Origin: DASRFR01 sp035651455
GTDB lineage: Bacteria; Acidobacteriota; Terriglobia; Terriglobales; Acidobacteriaceae
NCBI GenBank assembly: GCA_035651455.1
Contig: DASRFR010000058.1
Span: 186,001 to 250,000, forward strand
Direction: 5' to 3'
Length of the DNA: 64,000 nucleotides
Below, one piece after another: positions 25,927 to 34,048 of this stretch. A model generated the notes under the pieces. That model was not told where the DNA came from. It was given only the letters and a program-made list of their open reading frames with translations, and ran no database searches. Within the stretch, counting starts at the first letter, position 1; the number at the start of each line of letters is the position of its first letter. A program made the translations under genes and the position numbers.

Positions 25927-27177
25927 TTATTCCTTACGAAGCGCTTCCACGGGTTGCAGCAGGGCTGCGCGCCGGGCTGGGTACAGGCCCGCAGCTACAC
26001 CGGCGACCGCCAGCGAAACGATCGCGAGCACCGCGGTGGAGAGGACAAGCTTAGGCGGGTCCCATCCGGGAGGAGACGGCAAATTCGACAGAGCTGCCAT
26101 CAGCGCGGCTGCGCAGCCCATCCCGATCGCACCACTCAGCAGCGTCAGGAACGCCCCTTCGGCAAAGAATTGAAACATGATGCTGGCGTTGGTAGCGCCA
26201 ATCGCCTTGCGCAGTCCGATCTCTCTTGTCCGGTCTGCTACCGCAACCAGCATGATGTTGATGATTCCGATGGCGCCCAACGCGAGCGTGACCATACCCA
26301 CGCTGCCGAGAAACATGTTCATGGCGTCGAAGATCTTGCCGATCTGGTCGGCAGTGCGAATCGTGTCCCATTCATCGAATGCGTCCAGGTTACGGTAGTC
26401 GAAACCGTGATTTCGGGCGATGACCTTGTGCACCTCCTCCCGTGCGACTTCGTGAAGCGCGCGGGTGCGGGGCTGATAGTTAATGAAAGAGATTGCGTCG
26501 AGAGTTTCGCCGACGTTCGTCAGAGGGAAGTACCGCTGCATGGTGGCGAACGGCACGAAGATGCGCAAGTTCATATTGTTGTTGTCGCCGTGTCCAATGC
26601 GCTGAAGCAGCCCGATCACCTCGAATTCCACGCCGTTCAGCAGAATGGTGCTGCCCAGCGACGGCCGGCCGGGGAACAGAATCCGCCGCGCTTCGTCGCC
26701 AAGAACGACGACCGCACGCTTCTGGCTGTCGTCCATGTCATTCATCCAGCGCCCTTGGGCGATGGGCATATAGCGCAGTTTGCCAAAATTCGCTTTCACA
26801 CCCATCAGTTGGCCACTGGTCTGATAGAAATCGCTGACTGCGCGGACGTCGCCACGCGAGATCACCGGCGTAGCATCGTTTATGCTGGGGCAGTCACGCT
26901 TCACGTCGCCGTAATCCGCATACGTGAGGTAGTACTGCTTGAGGGCGGTGAAGCTGCCCTGCACAGCCGGTGCCCGGCCCGACCAGATGAACATAACGTT
27001 TTCGCCCAGCGAATCGAACTGCTTGCGATTCCCGGAACGGAAGCCCTCACCCAAGCCGACGAGCAAAAGCAGCGACCCTACGCCCCACGCGATGCCAAAC
27101 ATGGTGAGAAACGAGCGCAGCTTGTGCGCCCACAGGGTTTGCAGGGTTTGGGCGAAGATATCCAGAAGAAGACGCAC
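25927..27177 (-). CDS. MacB/FtsX-type ABC transporter permease, partner
   Basis: This is a 416-residue permease with the same layout as its downstream partner: an N-terminal helix (LRSFLTMFGIAWGVGSLLLLV), a periplasmic MacB core domain and three C-terminal helices with VADRTREIGLRKAIGATNAS as the ATPase contact. The start is GTG; an AAGGAG lies about 13 nt upstream, rather far, and no better start is visible. The two permeases together would make a full transporter core that needs a separately encoded ATPase and perhaps a membrane-fusion protein. The substrate is unknown. A long open frame on the opposite strand over this gene is a composition artefact. Confidence 0.9.
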   Translation of the reverse strand: MRLLLDIFAQTLQTLWAHKLRSFLTMFGIAWGVGSLLLLVGLGEGFRSGNRKQFDSLGENVMFIWSGRAPAVQGSFTALKQYYLTYADYGDVKRDCPSINDATPVISRGDVRAVSDFYQTSGQLMGVKANFGKLRYMPIAQGRWMNDMDDSQKRAVVVLGDEARRILFPGRPSLGSTILLNGVEFEVIGLLQRIGHGDNNNMNLRIFVPFATMQRYFPLTNVGETLDAISFINYQPRTRALHEVAREEVHKVIARNHGFDYRNLDAFDEWDTIRTADQIGKIFDAMNMFLGSVGMVTLALGAIGIINIMLVAVADRTREIGLRKAIGATNASIMFQFFAEGAFLTLLSGAIGMGCAAALMAALSNLPSPPGWDPPKLVLSTAVLAIVSLAVAGVAAGLYPARRAALLQPVEALRKE

Positions 27178-27324
27178 AGGAATTAGATAACTCCTTTAAG
27201 CATAATACGGACGCTCACATCGAAGAAGCCGATAATGAAAAACGAATCAGATATATGGTTGGGATGACGCGGGAAGCCTGCACCACGAACTACATGGGAG
27301 CGATCATGCTGAGCTGTATCGGTG

Positions 27325-27972
27325 CTATTGTTCAGGCGAGAACGGCACTACATCCTTGAAAGCTGGTTGTGTGCGCAGTCGGTTCGGGAAGTTGGCTTCG
27401 TACGACGGTAATCCGAAGCAAATCAGGTGATGAAAGCTCGTGAAACCGAAGGCCTTCATCTCAGCCAACGCTTCCCTGGAATTCCAACCGTCGTCCGCCA
27501 TGCGGTAAGCGGCGATCATCATTCCGGTGCGGTCATCCCCCAAGCGGCAATGAACGAAGATCTTCTTACCCTGATTGTCGCGTAACAACTTCAGAAAGCG
27601 CGCGAATGGTTCATCGGTGGGATGCGGACAATGCCATGGAATCGCAACATACTGCATGCCAAGCCGGGTCACCAGGTCGCGTTCGCTTTTGCGAGAGCCG
27701 CGATTGTCAACGACAATATCGATTCCCATCCGGGCGAGCGCCTCAAAACCTTCGATTGACGGTTGTCCGCCACGATAAAGTGTGGGACTGACCTGGCCGA
27801 AGTTGGGTACACCTGCGAGCTTTGGTTTGCGCCCTGTCGAGCGCTCATGCGACGGAAATGCAGGCTCAGCCTGAGAATCGCTCCGTCTCGCCGCTGCTGG
27901 AACGAGAATTGCCGAAAGCACAAGGAAGCAAGCGAAGTACCGACACCTCAGTTTTGACGAGGGAGAGCGCAA
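27325..27972 (-). CDS. Exported dual-specificity / tyrosine-type protein phosphatase
   Basis: This 215-residue protein has an N-terminal hydrophobic segment (YFACFLVLSAILVPAAA), which makes it a probable exported protein. The catalytic P-loop is intact: HCRLGDDRTG at residues 141-150 with nucleophile Cys142 and Arg148, and a plausible general-acid loop in the WHCPHPTD region. The YRGGQPSIEGFEAL segment is shared with the bacterial DSP-like and cyanate-resistance-type phosphatases. It should hydrolyse phosphotyrosine, a phosphosugar or an inositol phosphate. The start is a TTG without a clear SD, so the first residues are uncertain. No kinase is nearby. Confidence 0.8.
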   Translation of the reverse strand: MRSPSSKLRCRYFACFLVLSAILVPAAARRSDSQAEPAFPSHERSTGRKPKLAGVPNFGQVSPTLYRGGQPSIEGFEALARMGIDIVVDNRGSRKSERDLVTRLGMQYVAIPWHCPHPTDEPFARFLKLLRDNQGKKIFVHCRLGDDRTGMMIAAYRMADDGWNSREALAEMKAFGFTSFHHLICFGLPSYEANFPNRLRTQPAFKDVVPFSPEQ

Positions 27973-28023
27973 CGTTATGATTGGATGCCGATATACTGCA
28001 GCGGAATGCCTGGGGGACTTTGT

Positions 28024-29169
28024 TCAGATCTCAAAGACAGTCTCGGCGGGATCGAGTACTTGGGTGCGGCGTTGCTTACGTAGCTCTGCGAGAAAGGCTT
28101 GCGCCGGTAGAATGGCTTTGTGCTGAAACAGATCCAGAAGAGGGTCTTCGCTCTGCTCCGAACCGGGTTTTGGGGCGGCCGGCGACGTGTCCGTCTCCAG
28201 ACCTTCCGGTTCAACCAGCAGATCGGGACGTGCGCCCTGATTCGTCATTAATGCCTGAATGAATTTTTCCACGTGACTGCGCTGGTCTGCAGTGGAAAGG
28301 ATGAATTCAACGCCCATGCCGATCTCCGGATGCATGACCCGAACCACACCCTCAGCACGAACCTGCAAATCGGCGACCCTCATCGAAAGCACGACCTGGG
28401 TGCCAATGGGAAACGGCGAGCTGACTTCGAGATAACATGCATTCAGGCTAAGATCGGTCAAATGACAACGGACGGGCGGATCATCTTTTTCGGGTTCAGA
28501 TGCATTCTCATTCAGCCAGGATTTGAGGTGATGGCGCGCATCGGCGCACACTTCCGTGAAGCGTATTCCGATGTGGCCACCGGGGCTTTCCCACGCGACC
28601 TCGCCTAGACCTTCAATTTCCAGTGTTGAGCCCGGCAACATGAGAGCGAATCGCACTCTCCCCGCCTCGAGAGTCCGCCGCGGCAGGCGTATGGAGAACC
28701 CACCTTCGCTGAGATCAACAGTCAAAGCGCGGTGGGTGGCCGTGCCGCCCAGGAACGACACCGGGACCTGCATCGGAAGTCGGAAGTTGCGACGCCTCTC
28801 TCGCTTCATAAGCGCCCGGGCTGCGCGAAAGCTGCCCTTGGCTCGCTCTGCCGAAAGAGGTTTGTAAAGCACGAAATGAGCTCCCATGTCGAAAGCCGCG
28901 CGGAGATTGGTACTCGATGAGGCAATCGCAACTGCGATGGCGCGCTTATTAGCCGGGGATGTTCGTACCGCTTTCAACAGTCCAGCAGCCGCTTCCCGCT
29001 CGTCACAGTCCACGATCACAGCCTCGAACCGCTCACGGGTGAGTTTGCGGATGGCGTCATCGCGGCGCTCACAGAACTCAATAGCAATTTCCAAGTCGCT
29101 GAGCACGCGGCGCAGCAAGCGCACGACCTTCTCATCGGACGAAAGAACCAGCGACTTCAAGCCCATCAT
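28024..29169 (-). CDS. Pseudo-receiver plus tandem PilZ-domain protein (c-di-GMP effector)
   Basis: The 381-residue product begins with a receiver-like domain (residues 4-115, with VIVDCDE and the FVLYKP lysine). Next is a PilZ domain with the c-di-GMP signature: the arginine cluster RRRNFR at 125-130 and DLSEGG at 152-157. A second PilZ-like domain (about residues 230-305, CHLTDLSLNACYLEV) lacks a good RxxxR, and an uncharacterised tail follows. PilZ proteins bind the second messenger and alter motility, adhesion or polysaccharide export. The gene is preceded by a 52-residue gene on the same strand, 24 nt away. The receiver part lacks the full acidic pocket and may not be phosphorylated. Confidence 0.82.
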   Translation of the reverse strand: MMGLKSLVLSSDEKVVRLLRRVLSDLEIAIEFCERRDDAIRKLTRERFEAVIVDCDEREAAAGLLKAVRTSPANKRAIAVAIASSSTNLRAAFDMGAHFVLYKPLSAERAKGSFRAARALMKRERRRNFRLPMQVPVSFLGGTATHRALTVDLSEGGFSIRLPRRTLEAGRVRFALMLPGSTLEIEGLGEVAWESPGGHIGIRFTEVCADARHHLKSWLNENASEPEKDDPPVRCHLTDLSLNACYLEVSSPFPIGTQVVLSMRVADLQVRAEGVVRVMHPEIGMGVEFILSTADQRSHVEKFIQALMTNQGARPDLLVEPEGLETDTSPAAPKPGSEQSEDPLLDLFQHKAILPAQAFLAELRKQRRTQVLDPAETVFEI

Positions 29170-29193
29170 GTAACGCCTTTGCTGTGAAGGATT

Positions 29194-29352
29194 TTAGGAG
29201 CGAGCGGACGATTCCTTCTCTTCATCTTCTGAGTCCAGGAGGTGAGCTACGTTGCGCAGTTCTTCAGCAGCATGCTGAAGCGCCTCGATCTGCTTGCCGA
29301 GTTGAACTTGCTGAGTTTGCTTTTTGCGGAGAACCTCGTAAATGTCTTTCAC
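29194..29352 (-). CDS. Small helical protein of 52 residues, unknown function
   Basis: Not found by length-limited gene calling. The GTG start at 29352 is preceded by a perfect CAGGAGGT at six nucleotides. The protein begins MKDIYEVLRKKQTQQVQLG, is highly charged and heptad-like (likely a single amphipathic or coiled-coil helix: IEALQHAAEELRNVAHLL) and ends in an acidic tail. It lies 24 nt upstream of the PilZ-protein gene on the same strand, so the two are probably co-transcribed. I do not know a family name. The strength of the ribosome-binding site and the coding-like composition are the evidence. Confidence 0.7.
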   Translation of the reverse strand: MKDIYEVLRKKQTQQVQLGKQIEALQHAAEELRNVAHLLDSEDEEKESSARS

Positions 29353-29847
29353 GCCTTACCTCCTGTAAGGACTTTACGAATGTGCCGCCCCCGAATCAAC
29401 GATACGAAGAGACCCCGAATTACGCTCGTAACCTTCCGTAATTTGAACATTGGGTTGCTTACGCGGGAGCTGTCACGCAGCATTTGAGCGTGTCTGTACA
29501 TCCATCGCCTTTTGCGTCAATTACTTGCAAATTCTCACGGAAGCTACACCTGAACACTAGCTGCGTAATATCGCTGGGCCACTTGTCAGCGTAAAGTTAT
29601 GTCAATTCGAGACTTACGTCAAAAATACGGAAAAGGGAAGTCCACGTTTTGATTGACATAGCTGTAATTCTTGCCTAGAATCTCTGGTTTCCAATCAGTC
29701 ATTAGTGACCTGCTATAGGGCTCACGGGTTTCTCGGAGACTTCGTTTTCTGCGTGAATCCCCGGCGCCGCTGAAAGAATCTAAAGTATTTAGGTCCCAAC
29801 ACTTTAAGTTGTGGAATTCATCCCAGGCTGAAAGAGGCATACTTTTC
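29353..29847. other. Intergenic region with a promoter and a long untranslated leader
   Basis: Nearly 500 nt between divergent small genes. The right part holds a strong plus-strand promoter and a leader of about 160 nt before the next gene. An inverted pair ATTACG/CGTAAT lies near 29418-29441. No further gene is convincing. Confidence 0.4.
29653..29681 (+). promoter_or_regulatory. Sigma-70 promoter
   Basis: TTGACA at 29653-29658 and TAGAAT at 29676-29681 with a 17-nt spacer, an almost perfect housekeeping promoter. It points at the 75-residue protein gene starting at 29848, leaving an unusually long leader of about 160 nt. Confidence 0.7.
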
Positions 29848-30075
29848 ATGGCAAAGCGACGTGGAAATCCTAATTGGGGCAAGCCGGAACCGATTGGACC
29901 GATTGTCCCCACTGTCACTGAATTCGAGCAAGTCGTCCGTGAGTACAAGCTGTCTCCGGACCAGTACTTGCGCTCGACCCGTCTGCGTGAATGGGCGCGG
30001 CGTAACAAGAATTCGAAGTACATTCCGGAGCCGTTGCTGGAAGCATGGGGCTTCGAAATCGAATCCACCCTGTAA
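29848..30075 (+). CDS. Small basic conserved protein of unknown function
   Basis: From the ATG at 29848 the product has 75 residues. It starts MAKRRGNPNWGKPEPIGP and continues with two predicted helices (TEFEQVVREYKLSPDQYL, then LREWARRNKN). It is strongly basic at both ends and has no membrane segment or cysteine. I believe it belongs to a small family found in this phylum but cannot name a function; nucleic-acid binding is a guess from the charge. The gene has its own strong promoter, a long leader and a terminator right behind it, so it is a single-gene unit that may be highly expressed. Confidence 0.72.
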   Translation: MAKRRGNPNWGKPEPIGPIVPTVTEFEQVVREYKLSPDQYLRSTRLREWARRNKNSKYIPEPLLEAWGFEIESTL

Positions 30076-30100
30076 TTCGGACGAATTTGCAGGCATGAAG

Positions 30101-30125
30101 GGGTCGCCGATCCGGCGGCCCTTTT
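30101..30125 (+). terminator. Rho-independent terminator
   Basis: GGGTCGCCG / CGGCGGCCC form a 9-bp stem (one G-T pair) with a three-base loop, followed by TTTTGCTTT. It lies 25 nt after the stop of the 75-residue protein gene. Confidence 0.75.
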
Positions 30126-30200
30126 GCTTTGGCAGCCTGTTCCTCTGACCAGGCTTCCAACGGTTGCAACTCCAGGAATTTTAAACTTGGGGCGTCGGAC

Positions 30201-30812
30201 ATGCTGAACACGATCAAACTGCCGGGCAATGAATTGGTAGCCTTGCTGATCGCGATCAGTTTCGCAGCCGGCCTGAATCTTTATGCCACGGTAGCCACTT
30301 TGGGTTTGCTGGCTCGCGCTGGCGCCCTCCCTCTTCCTCCGCCGCTACAGCTCCTGCAGAACTGGTATGTGATCGCTGCCGCAGCGGTATTGTTCCTGGT
30401 GGAATTCTTCGCCGACAAAGTACCCGCTTTCGATCTGGTTTGGAACGCGCTTCATACTTTCATTCGTGTGCCTGTGGCGGCCCTGCTCGCCTATCGAGCG
30501 ACAGGTCAACTTTCCCCCACTGAGCAGATGCTGGCAGCCTTCGCGGGTGGATTAATCGCCTTGGCTGCCCATGGCGGCAAAACAGCTGTGCGCGCCGCCG
30601 TGACGCCCTCCCCTGAGCCCCTGTCGAACTTCACGCTCAGCATGGGTGAAGATGCACTAGCCATCTTCCTGACATGGTTTGCCAGCAAACATCCCTTTTT
30701 GGCCGCGGCAGTTGTTGCCTGGCTGCTGATCGTGACCATTACCGTGACCCGCTGGATCATACGCGCCATGCGTGCTCTTTTTCGTGGCGCTGAGCAGGCC
30801 GTCGCCAAATGA
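30201..30812 (+). CDS. DUF4126-family membrane protein
   Basis: From the ATG at 30201 the product has 203 residues with five or six hydrophobic segments. The motifs AAGLNLYATVATLGLLAR near the N terminus and FFADKVPAFDLVWNALHTF in the middle are typical of the DUF4126 family of bacterial inner-membrane proteins, whose role is unknown. The gene ends about 30 nt before ribBA on the same strand, and the two may share a transcript, although nothing links them functionally. Confidence 0.78.
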   Translation: MLNTIKLPGNELVALLIAISFAAGLNLYATVATLGLLARAGALPLPPPLQLLQNWYVIAAAAVLFLVEFFADKVPAFDLVWNALHTFIRVPVAALLAYRATGQLSPTEQMLAAFAGGLIALAAHGGKTAVRAAVTPSPEPLSNFTLSMGEDALAIFLTWFASKHPFLAAAVVAWLLIVTITVTRWIIRAMRALFRGAEQAVAK

Positions 30813-30843
30813 ATTGCTTGGTACGCTTTGCTAGACTCTAGCC

Positions 30844-32013
30844 ATGCACTCTCATTCGCCATTTACGGATGTGCCCACCGCCATCGAAGAGTTCCGGGCT
30901 GGACGCATGATCGTGGTGGTGGACGATGAGGATCGTGAAAACGAAGGCGACCTGACACTCGCGGCGGAGAAGGTCACGCCCGACGCCATCAACTTCATGG
31001 CGAAGTATGGTCGCGGGCTGGTTTGCCTGGCGATGACGGAAGAGCGCCTGGAACATCTACGGATTGGTCCTATGACCGCTGAGAACACATCCCAGTACGG
31101 CACTGCGTTCTGTGAGGCAATCGACGCACGGGATGGAGTGACCACGGGAATCTCCGCATACGATCGCGCGCGGACCATCCGAATGGCCATTGACCCGGCA
31201 ACCCGGCCATCGGACCTGGCGAGGCCCGGGCACGTGTTCCCTCTCCGAGCCCGCAAAGGAGGGGTACTGGTTCGCGCCGGCCAGACCGAGGCGTCGGTGG
31301 ATTTGGCGAGGCTGGCGGGAATGGTCCCCGCCGGAATCATCTGCGAGATCATGAAAGATGACGGGACGATGGCGCGCGTCCCCGACCTGATTGAGTTCTG
31401 CAAAATGCACAAATTGAAAATGCTGACGGTCGCGGAACTCATACGCTACCGGATGGCGCATGAGCGATACGTTCACCGGTTGGGCGAAGCCCTGGTGCAA
31501 ACGTCCTACGGTGAATTCCGCCTGATTGCGTACGAGAGCGAGGTGGATGGCGGAGAGTCACATATGGCTCTGGTGCGCGGCGATATCGGCAGCGGAACCG
31601 ACCCTGTCCTGGTGCGCATGCATGCCCATTGCGTGATGGGTGATGTCTTCGGGGCAACGACTTGCGATTGCAGAGCGGCGATCGAAGGTTCAATGCGGGC
31701 AATCGCGAACGAGGGCCGAGGAGCCCTGATTTACCTGCACCAGAGTTCGAAAGGGTTTTCCGTCGAACGTATGGGGGAGCGTACCCTGCTGGCGTTCCAT
31801 CGCGACCGCCGACTGCCGGCTCTTCCGGAGAGCGAGCGCAAAACACAACGTGAGATTGGAATTGGCGCACAAATCTTGTCGGATCTGGGCTTGCGTAGAA
31901 TTCGGCTCCTGACCAATCACCCGCGACGGGTAGCGGGACTCGAGGGATTCGGGATCGAAATCGTGGAGCAAGTACCGGTTTCCCAGCAGAAATTGCAAGC
32001 TGAGAATGTATAG
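30844..32013 (+). CDS. ribBA: RibB (DHBP synthase) fused to a divergent GTP cyclohydrolase II-like domain
   Basis: A 389-residue fusion. The N-terminal 3,4-dihydroxy-2-butanone 4-phosphate synthase domain looks complete, with DDEDRENEGDL at about residues 27-37 and the later HVFPLRARKGG and RAGQTEASVDL segments; it makes the four-carbon unit of riboflavin from ribulose 5-phosphate. The C-terminal part keeps the zinc cysteines (263, 274, 276), but the nucleotide loop normally YLRQEGRGIGL reads YLHQSSKGFSV, and the catalytic Asp-x-Arg is Thr334-x-Arg336. GTP cyclohydrolase activity is therefore doubtful, as in the RibBX-type variants. A second ribA elsewhere would be expected. Confidence 0.85.
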   Translation: MHSHSPFTDVPTAIEEFRAGRMIVVVDDEDRENEGDLTLAAEKVTPDAINFMAKYGRGLVCLAMTEERLEHLRIGPMTAENTSQYGTAFCEAIDARDGVTTGISAYDRARTIRMAIDPATRPSDLARPGHVFPLRARKGGVLVRAGQTEASVDLARLAGMVPAGIICEIMKDDGTMARVPDLIEFCKMHKLKMLTVAELIRYRMAHERYVHRLGEALVQTSYGEFRLIAYESEVDGGESHMALVRGDIGSGTDPVLVRMHAHCVMGDVFGATTCDCRAAIEGSMRAIANEGRGALIYLHQSSKGFSVERMGERTLLAFHRDRRLPALPESERKTQREIGIGAQILSDLGLRRIRLLTNHPRRVAGLEGFGIEIVEQVPVSQQKLQAENV

Positions 32014-32046
32014 GCAGGCGGACAGCAAATGCCGCACCCGATCAGT

Positions 32047-32313
32047 CTAGAATGGCTTGCGGGGAACGATATTGCTGTCGTTGATGAAGAATTGAGCGGA
32101 GCATTTTTCGGAGCCACAAATAACCGGGAGCAGCCCGGCAATCTGCTTGCGCGTGATCAGACCCAGGGTGCCGCAGGAGGGGCAGGAAAGCACTGCCCAG
32201 TAAGGATCGTCCTTTTCGCCGACCTGGCCGGCGTTTTCGAGCACGAAAACAGTGCCCGGCATCATCTGCTCGGGAATCCACTCACTGAGGATGTTCAGTT
32301 CTCCGATCATCAT
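32047..32313 (-). CDS. Small zinc-ribbon protein
   Basis: An 88-residue protein with a clear GGAGG seven nucleotides before the ATG pair. It has a four-cysteine zinc ribbon (CPSC at about residues 44-47 and CGSEKC at about 66-71) and no other recognisable domain. It lies 32 nt downstream of a MerR-type regulator gene on the same strand, probably in one transcript, which suggests a regulatory or adaptor role. Function is unknown. Confidence 0.68.
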   Translation of the reverse strand: MMIGELNILSEWIPEQMMPGTVFVLENAGQVGEKDDPYWAVLSCPSCGTLGLITRKQIAGLLPVICGSEKCSAQFFINDSNIVPRKPF

Positions 32314-32345
32314 GGTTCGCCTCCGGCGGAACTCTGGCCTGCGCT

Positions 32346-32825
32346 CTAGGAAACCTTTCTCACTGCAGACAGAGGTTTGACTACACTGGAAATTGCTGCT
32401 TTGCGCGTGCCCGACGCGCGAATTTCAGCTCTAACCCGGCGCACCGCATCGCTGAGACATATCGCGAGCATCGGCTGCCGCGAGTTCTTCAGGATGTCCA
32501 CAATCTGCTGCGCTGAAGTTTCCAGATAGAGATTTTCTCCGTCGGTAAGCAGGTGGTAATCAGACCCACCCGTGACCGTGTCGGCAAGCGTTCTGCCGAA
32601 TTCCCGCTGCAGGAAACGAATCACCTTACGCATCCGCTGGAGCGAGAAGCCGCGACTGCGCAATTCGCAGATCACAGCGACTTCGGCCAGATGCTCCATC
32701 GAGTACATCCGGCGATGACCTGCGCGCTCCGGAACCACGATGCCCCGCTCGTCCCACCACTGCAACTGGCGGGGAGTGATCCCGGTCAGGGCCACCAATT
32801 CCCGAGATGTGAAGCGTTCCCGCAT
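32346..32825 (-). CDS. MerR-family transcriptional regulator
   Basis: The 159-residue protein has a MerR winged helix-turn-helix at the N terminus (TSRELVALTGITPRQLQWWD, then GHRRMYS and the AVICELRSRGFSLQRMRKVI helix). The usual GxRxYxxxD pattern is recognisable. A C-terminal effector or dimerisation region of about 85 residues has no cysteine metal site, so it probably does not sense metal. MerR proteins bend promoter DNA with a long spacer to activate transcription. AAAATGTTT occurs twice, 25 nt apart, just upstream of the gene and may be an autoregulatory site. The gene is followed by a small zinc-ribbon gene. Confidence 0.85.
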   Translation of the reverse strand: MRERFTSRELVALTGITPRQLQWWDERGIVVPERAGHRRMYSMEHLAEVAVICELRSRGFSLQRMRKVIRFLQREFGRTLADTVTGGSDYHLLTDGENLYLETSAQQIVDILKNSRQPMLAICLSDAVRRVRAEIRASGTRKAAISSVVKPLSAVRKVS

Positions 32826-33017
32826 TCAGTAAAATGTTTAAAACAAAAGCTGCTGAAAATGTTTGCATCATTGTAGGCACGAGTCGCATGAAGTCAAGGA
32901 GAGAATCTGTGGAGCAGGTATTGACTAGGTGGGCTCATGCCATGGGCCCTTTACTTTCCTGTTGGGCTGGTCCCGGGTGGGGCTCCGATTAAGTCCGGGC
33001 CTTCACGACTCGGCGCT

Positions 33018-33221
33018 TCAGCAACCGCCGCCAACGAAGTGTACGATCTCCAGGCGATCACCTTCGGCGAGTTGGGTGTGCGGCCAACGATCGCGAGGCA
33101 CGACATCACGGTTCAGTTCAATCGCTACACGGTCCTGCTTCATGCCAAGCTTCTCGATCAGAGTCGCCAGTGCGAGAGGTCCTTCGAAATTGCGCGGCTC
33201 GCCGTTGATCTGGATGGTCAT
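33018..33221 (-). CDS. thiS: Sulfur-carrier protein ThiS
   Basis: A 67-residue ubiquitin-fold protein of the ThiS/MoaD type. It begins MTIQINGEPRNFEG and ends in LEIVHFVGGGC. The Gly-Gly near the C terminus is the site that ThiF-type enzymes activate to a thiocarboxylate for thiazole synthesis in thiamine biosynthesis. Two extra residues, Gly and Cys, follow the canonical Gly-Gly, so processing or a tolerance of the tail must be assumed. An ATG nine nucleotides upstream (33230) is an alternative start. No thiG, thiE or thiF is adjacent; the gene lies behind a hypothetical gene on the same strand. Confidence 0.78.
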   Translation of the reverse strand: MTIQINGEPRNFEGPLALATLIEKLGMKQDRVAIELNRDVVPRDRWPHTQLAEGDRLEIVHFVGGGC

Positions 33222-33319
33222 TGCATCCATTGTCGCAAGCTGAAACGGGACCAGCAAGGGTGTCGGAGACAGGTGCCTACTATGCGGACGCAAGCGAGCA
33301 CGGAGCCAGACGGCGGAGA

Positions 33320-33907
33320 TCAATCTACTTTGCGTAGCTGGAACTTTCTGGTGGCCGTGCGATCACCATAGCGTGCTTGAATCAGGACCGAGGAATCAGG
33401 TAAGGCAGCTTCCTCCAGATCCAACTTCATTTCCGCCTGCCCTCCATCGTCGGTGACCACTTGTGTATAGAAGGGGGCGGCGTCGGGTCGCGCGAAGCGG
33501 AAGGTAAGACGCGCGCCCTTGACAGCGGATCCGCCTTCGGTTACGCGCAGCCGCATAATCAGATTGCGGTCGGCATGGACGGAATTGGCATTGAGCCATT
33601 CGAGGTCGAGTTCCTTCACCGCGGCTAAGACTTCTGGAGTGTCGCGCCGGTCCAGGATGCTCTCGACTTTGCCGTCGCGAATGGAATCCAGTACGGAGCG
33701 GTGCTGATCGCGCAGCATCTGCTCTTTTTGCTGATCGCTGAACCCGCCCTGAGATAGCTTCTCGGCGTAGGAGACGGCACGCTTACCGATGCAGCGCCCG
33801 CGAACAAAGACCTGCGTCTGTAGCAGCAACTCGTTTTCGCGCGCTTCACTCTGCACGTGATAAATCGTGTCACCATGTTTCACGTCGGTGTTGAAACCAA
33901 AAATCAT
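33320..33907 (-). CDS. Conserved hypothetical protein
   Basis: From the ATG at 33907 the product has 195 residues. It starts MIFGFNTDVKHGDTIYHVQS, has no signal peptide or membrane segment, and continues with a helical part (SDQQKEQMLRDQHRSVLDSI) and a beta-rich C-terminal domain resembling a carboxypeptidase-regulatory or immunoglobulin-like fold (VTEGGSAVKGARLTFRF). The function is unknown. It is divergent from the complex I operon and probably shares a transcript with thiS downstream. Confidence 0.7.
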   Translation of the reverse strand: MIFGFNTDVKHGDTIYHVQSEARENELLLQTQVFVRGRCIGKRAVSYAEKLSQGGFSDQQKEQMLRDQHRSVLDSIRDGKVESILDRRDTPEVLAAVKELDLEWLNANSVHADRNLIMRLRVTEGGSAVKGARLTFRFARPDAAPFYTQVVTDDGGQAEMKLDLEEAALPDSSVLIQARYGDRTATRKFQLRKVD

Positions 33908-33972
33908 GCGTACTCGATTCGTGACCGAGGCAGTTGCGCTCACACCAGCATGGTTGCAACGAGCGGCGTCGC

Positions 33973-34000
33973 TTGACACTACCCGAAGGCGAACTCTAAT
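33973..34000 (+). promoter_or_regulatory. Sigma-70 promoter of the nuo operon
   Basis: TTGACA at 33973-33978, a 16-nt spacer, and TCTAAT at 33995-34000 (five of six). It points at nuoA, whose ATG lies at 34049, giving a leader of about 42 nt. No other strong promoter is visible inside the operon. Confidence 0.6.
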
Positions 34001-34048
34001 CTAGAACGTTTAAGCATTGCTTGGCGCGAATTATATATAGCCTCTACT

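Noticed and set aside
25954..27186. A 410-codon open frame on the plus strand over the ABC permease gene
   Set aside because: It is the exact antisense of a clear FtsX-type permease, is rich in His, Arg and Gln, and has no SD or domain; it is a product of high GC at third positions.
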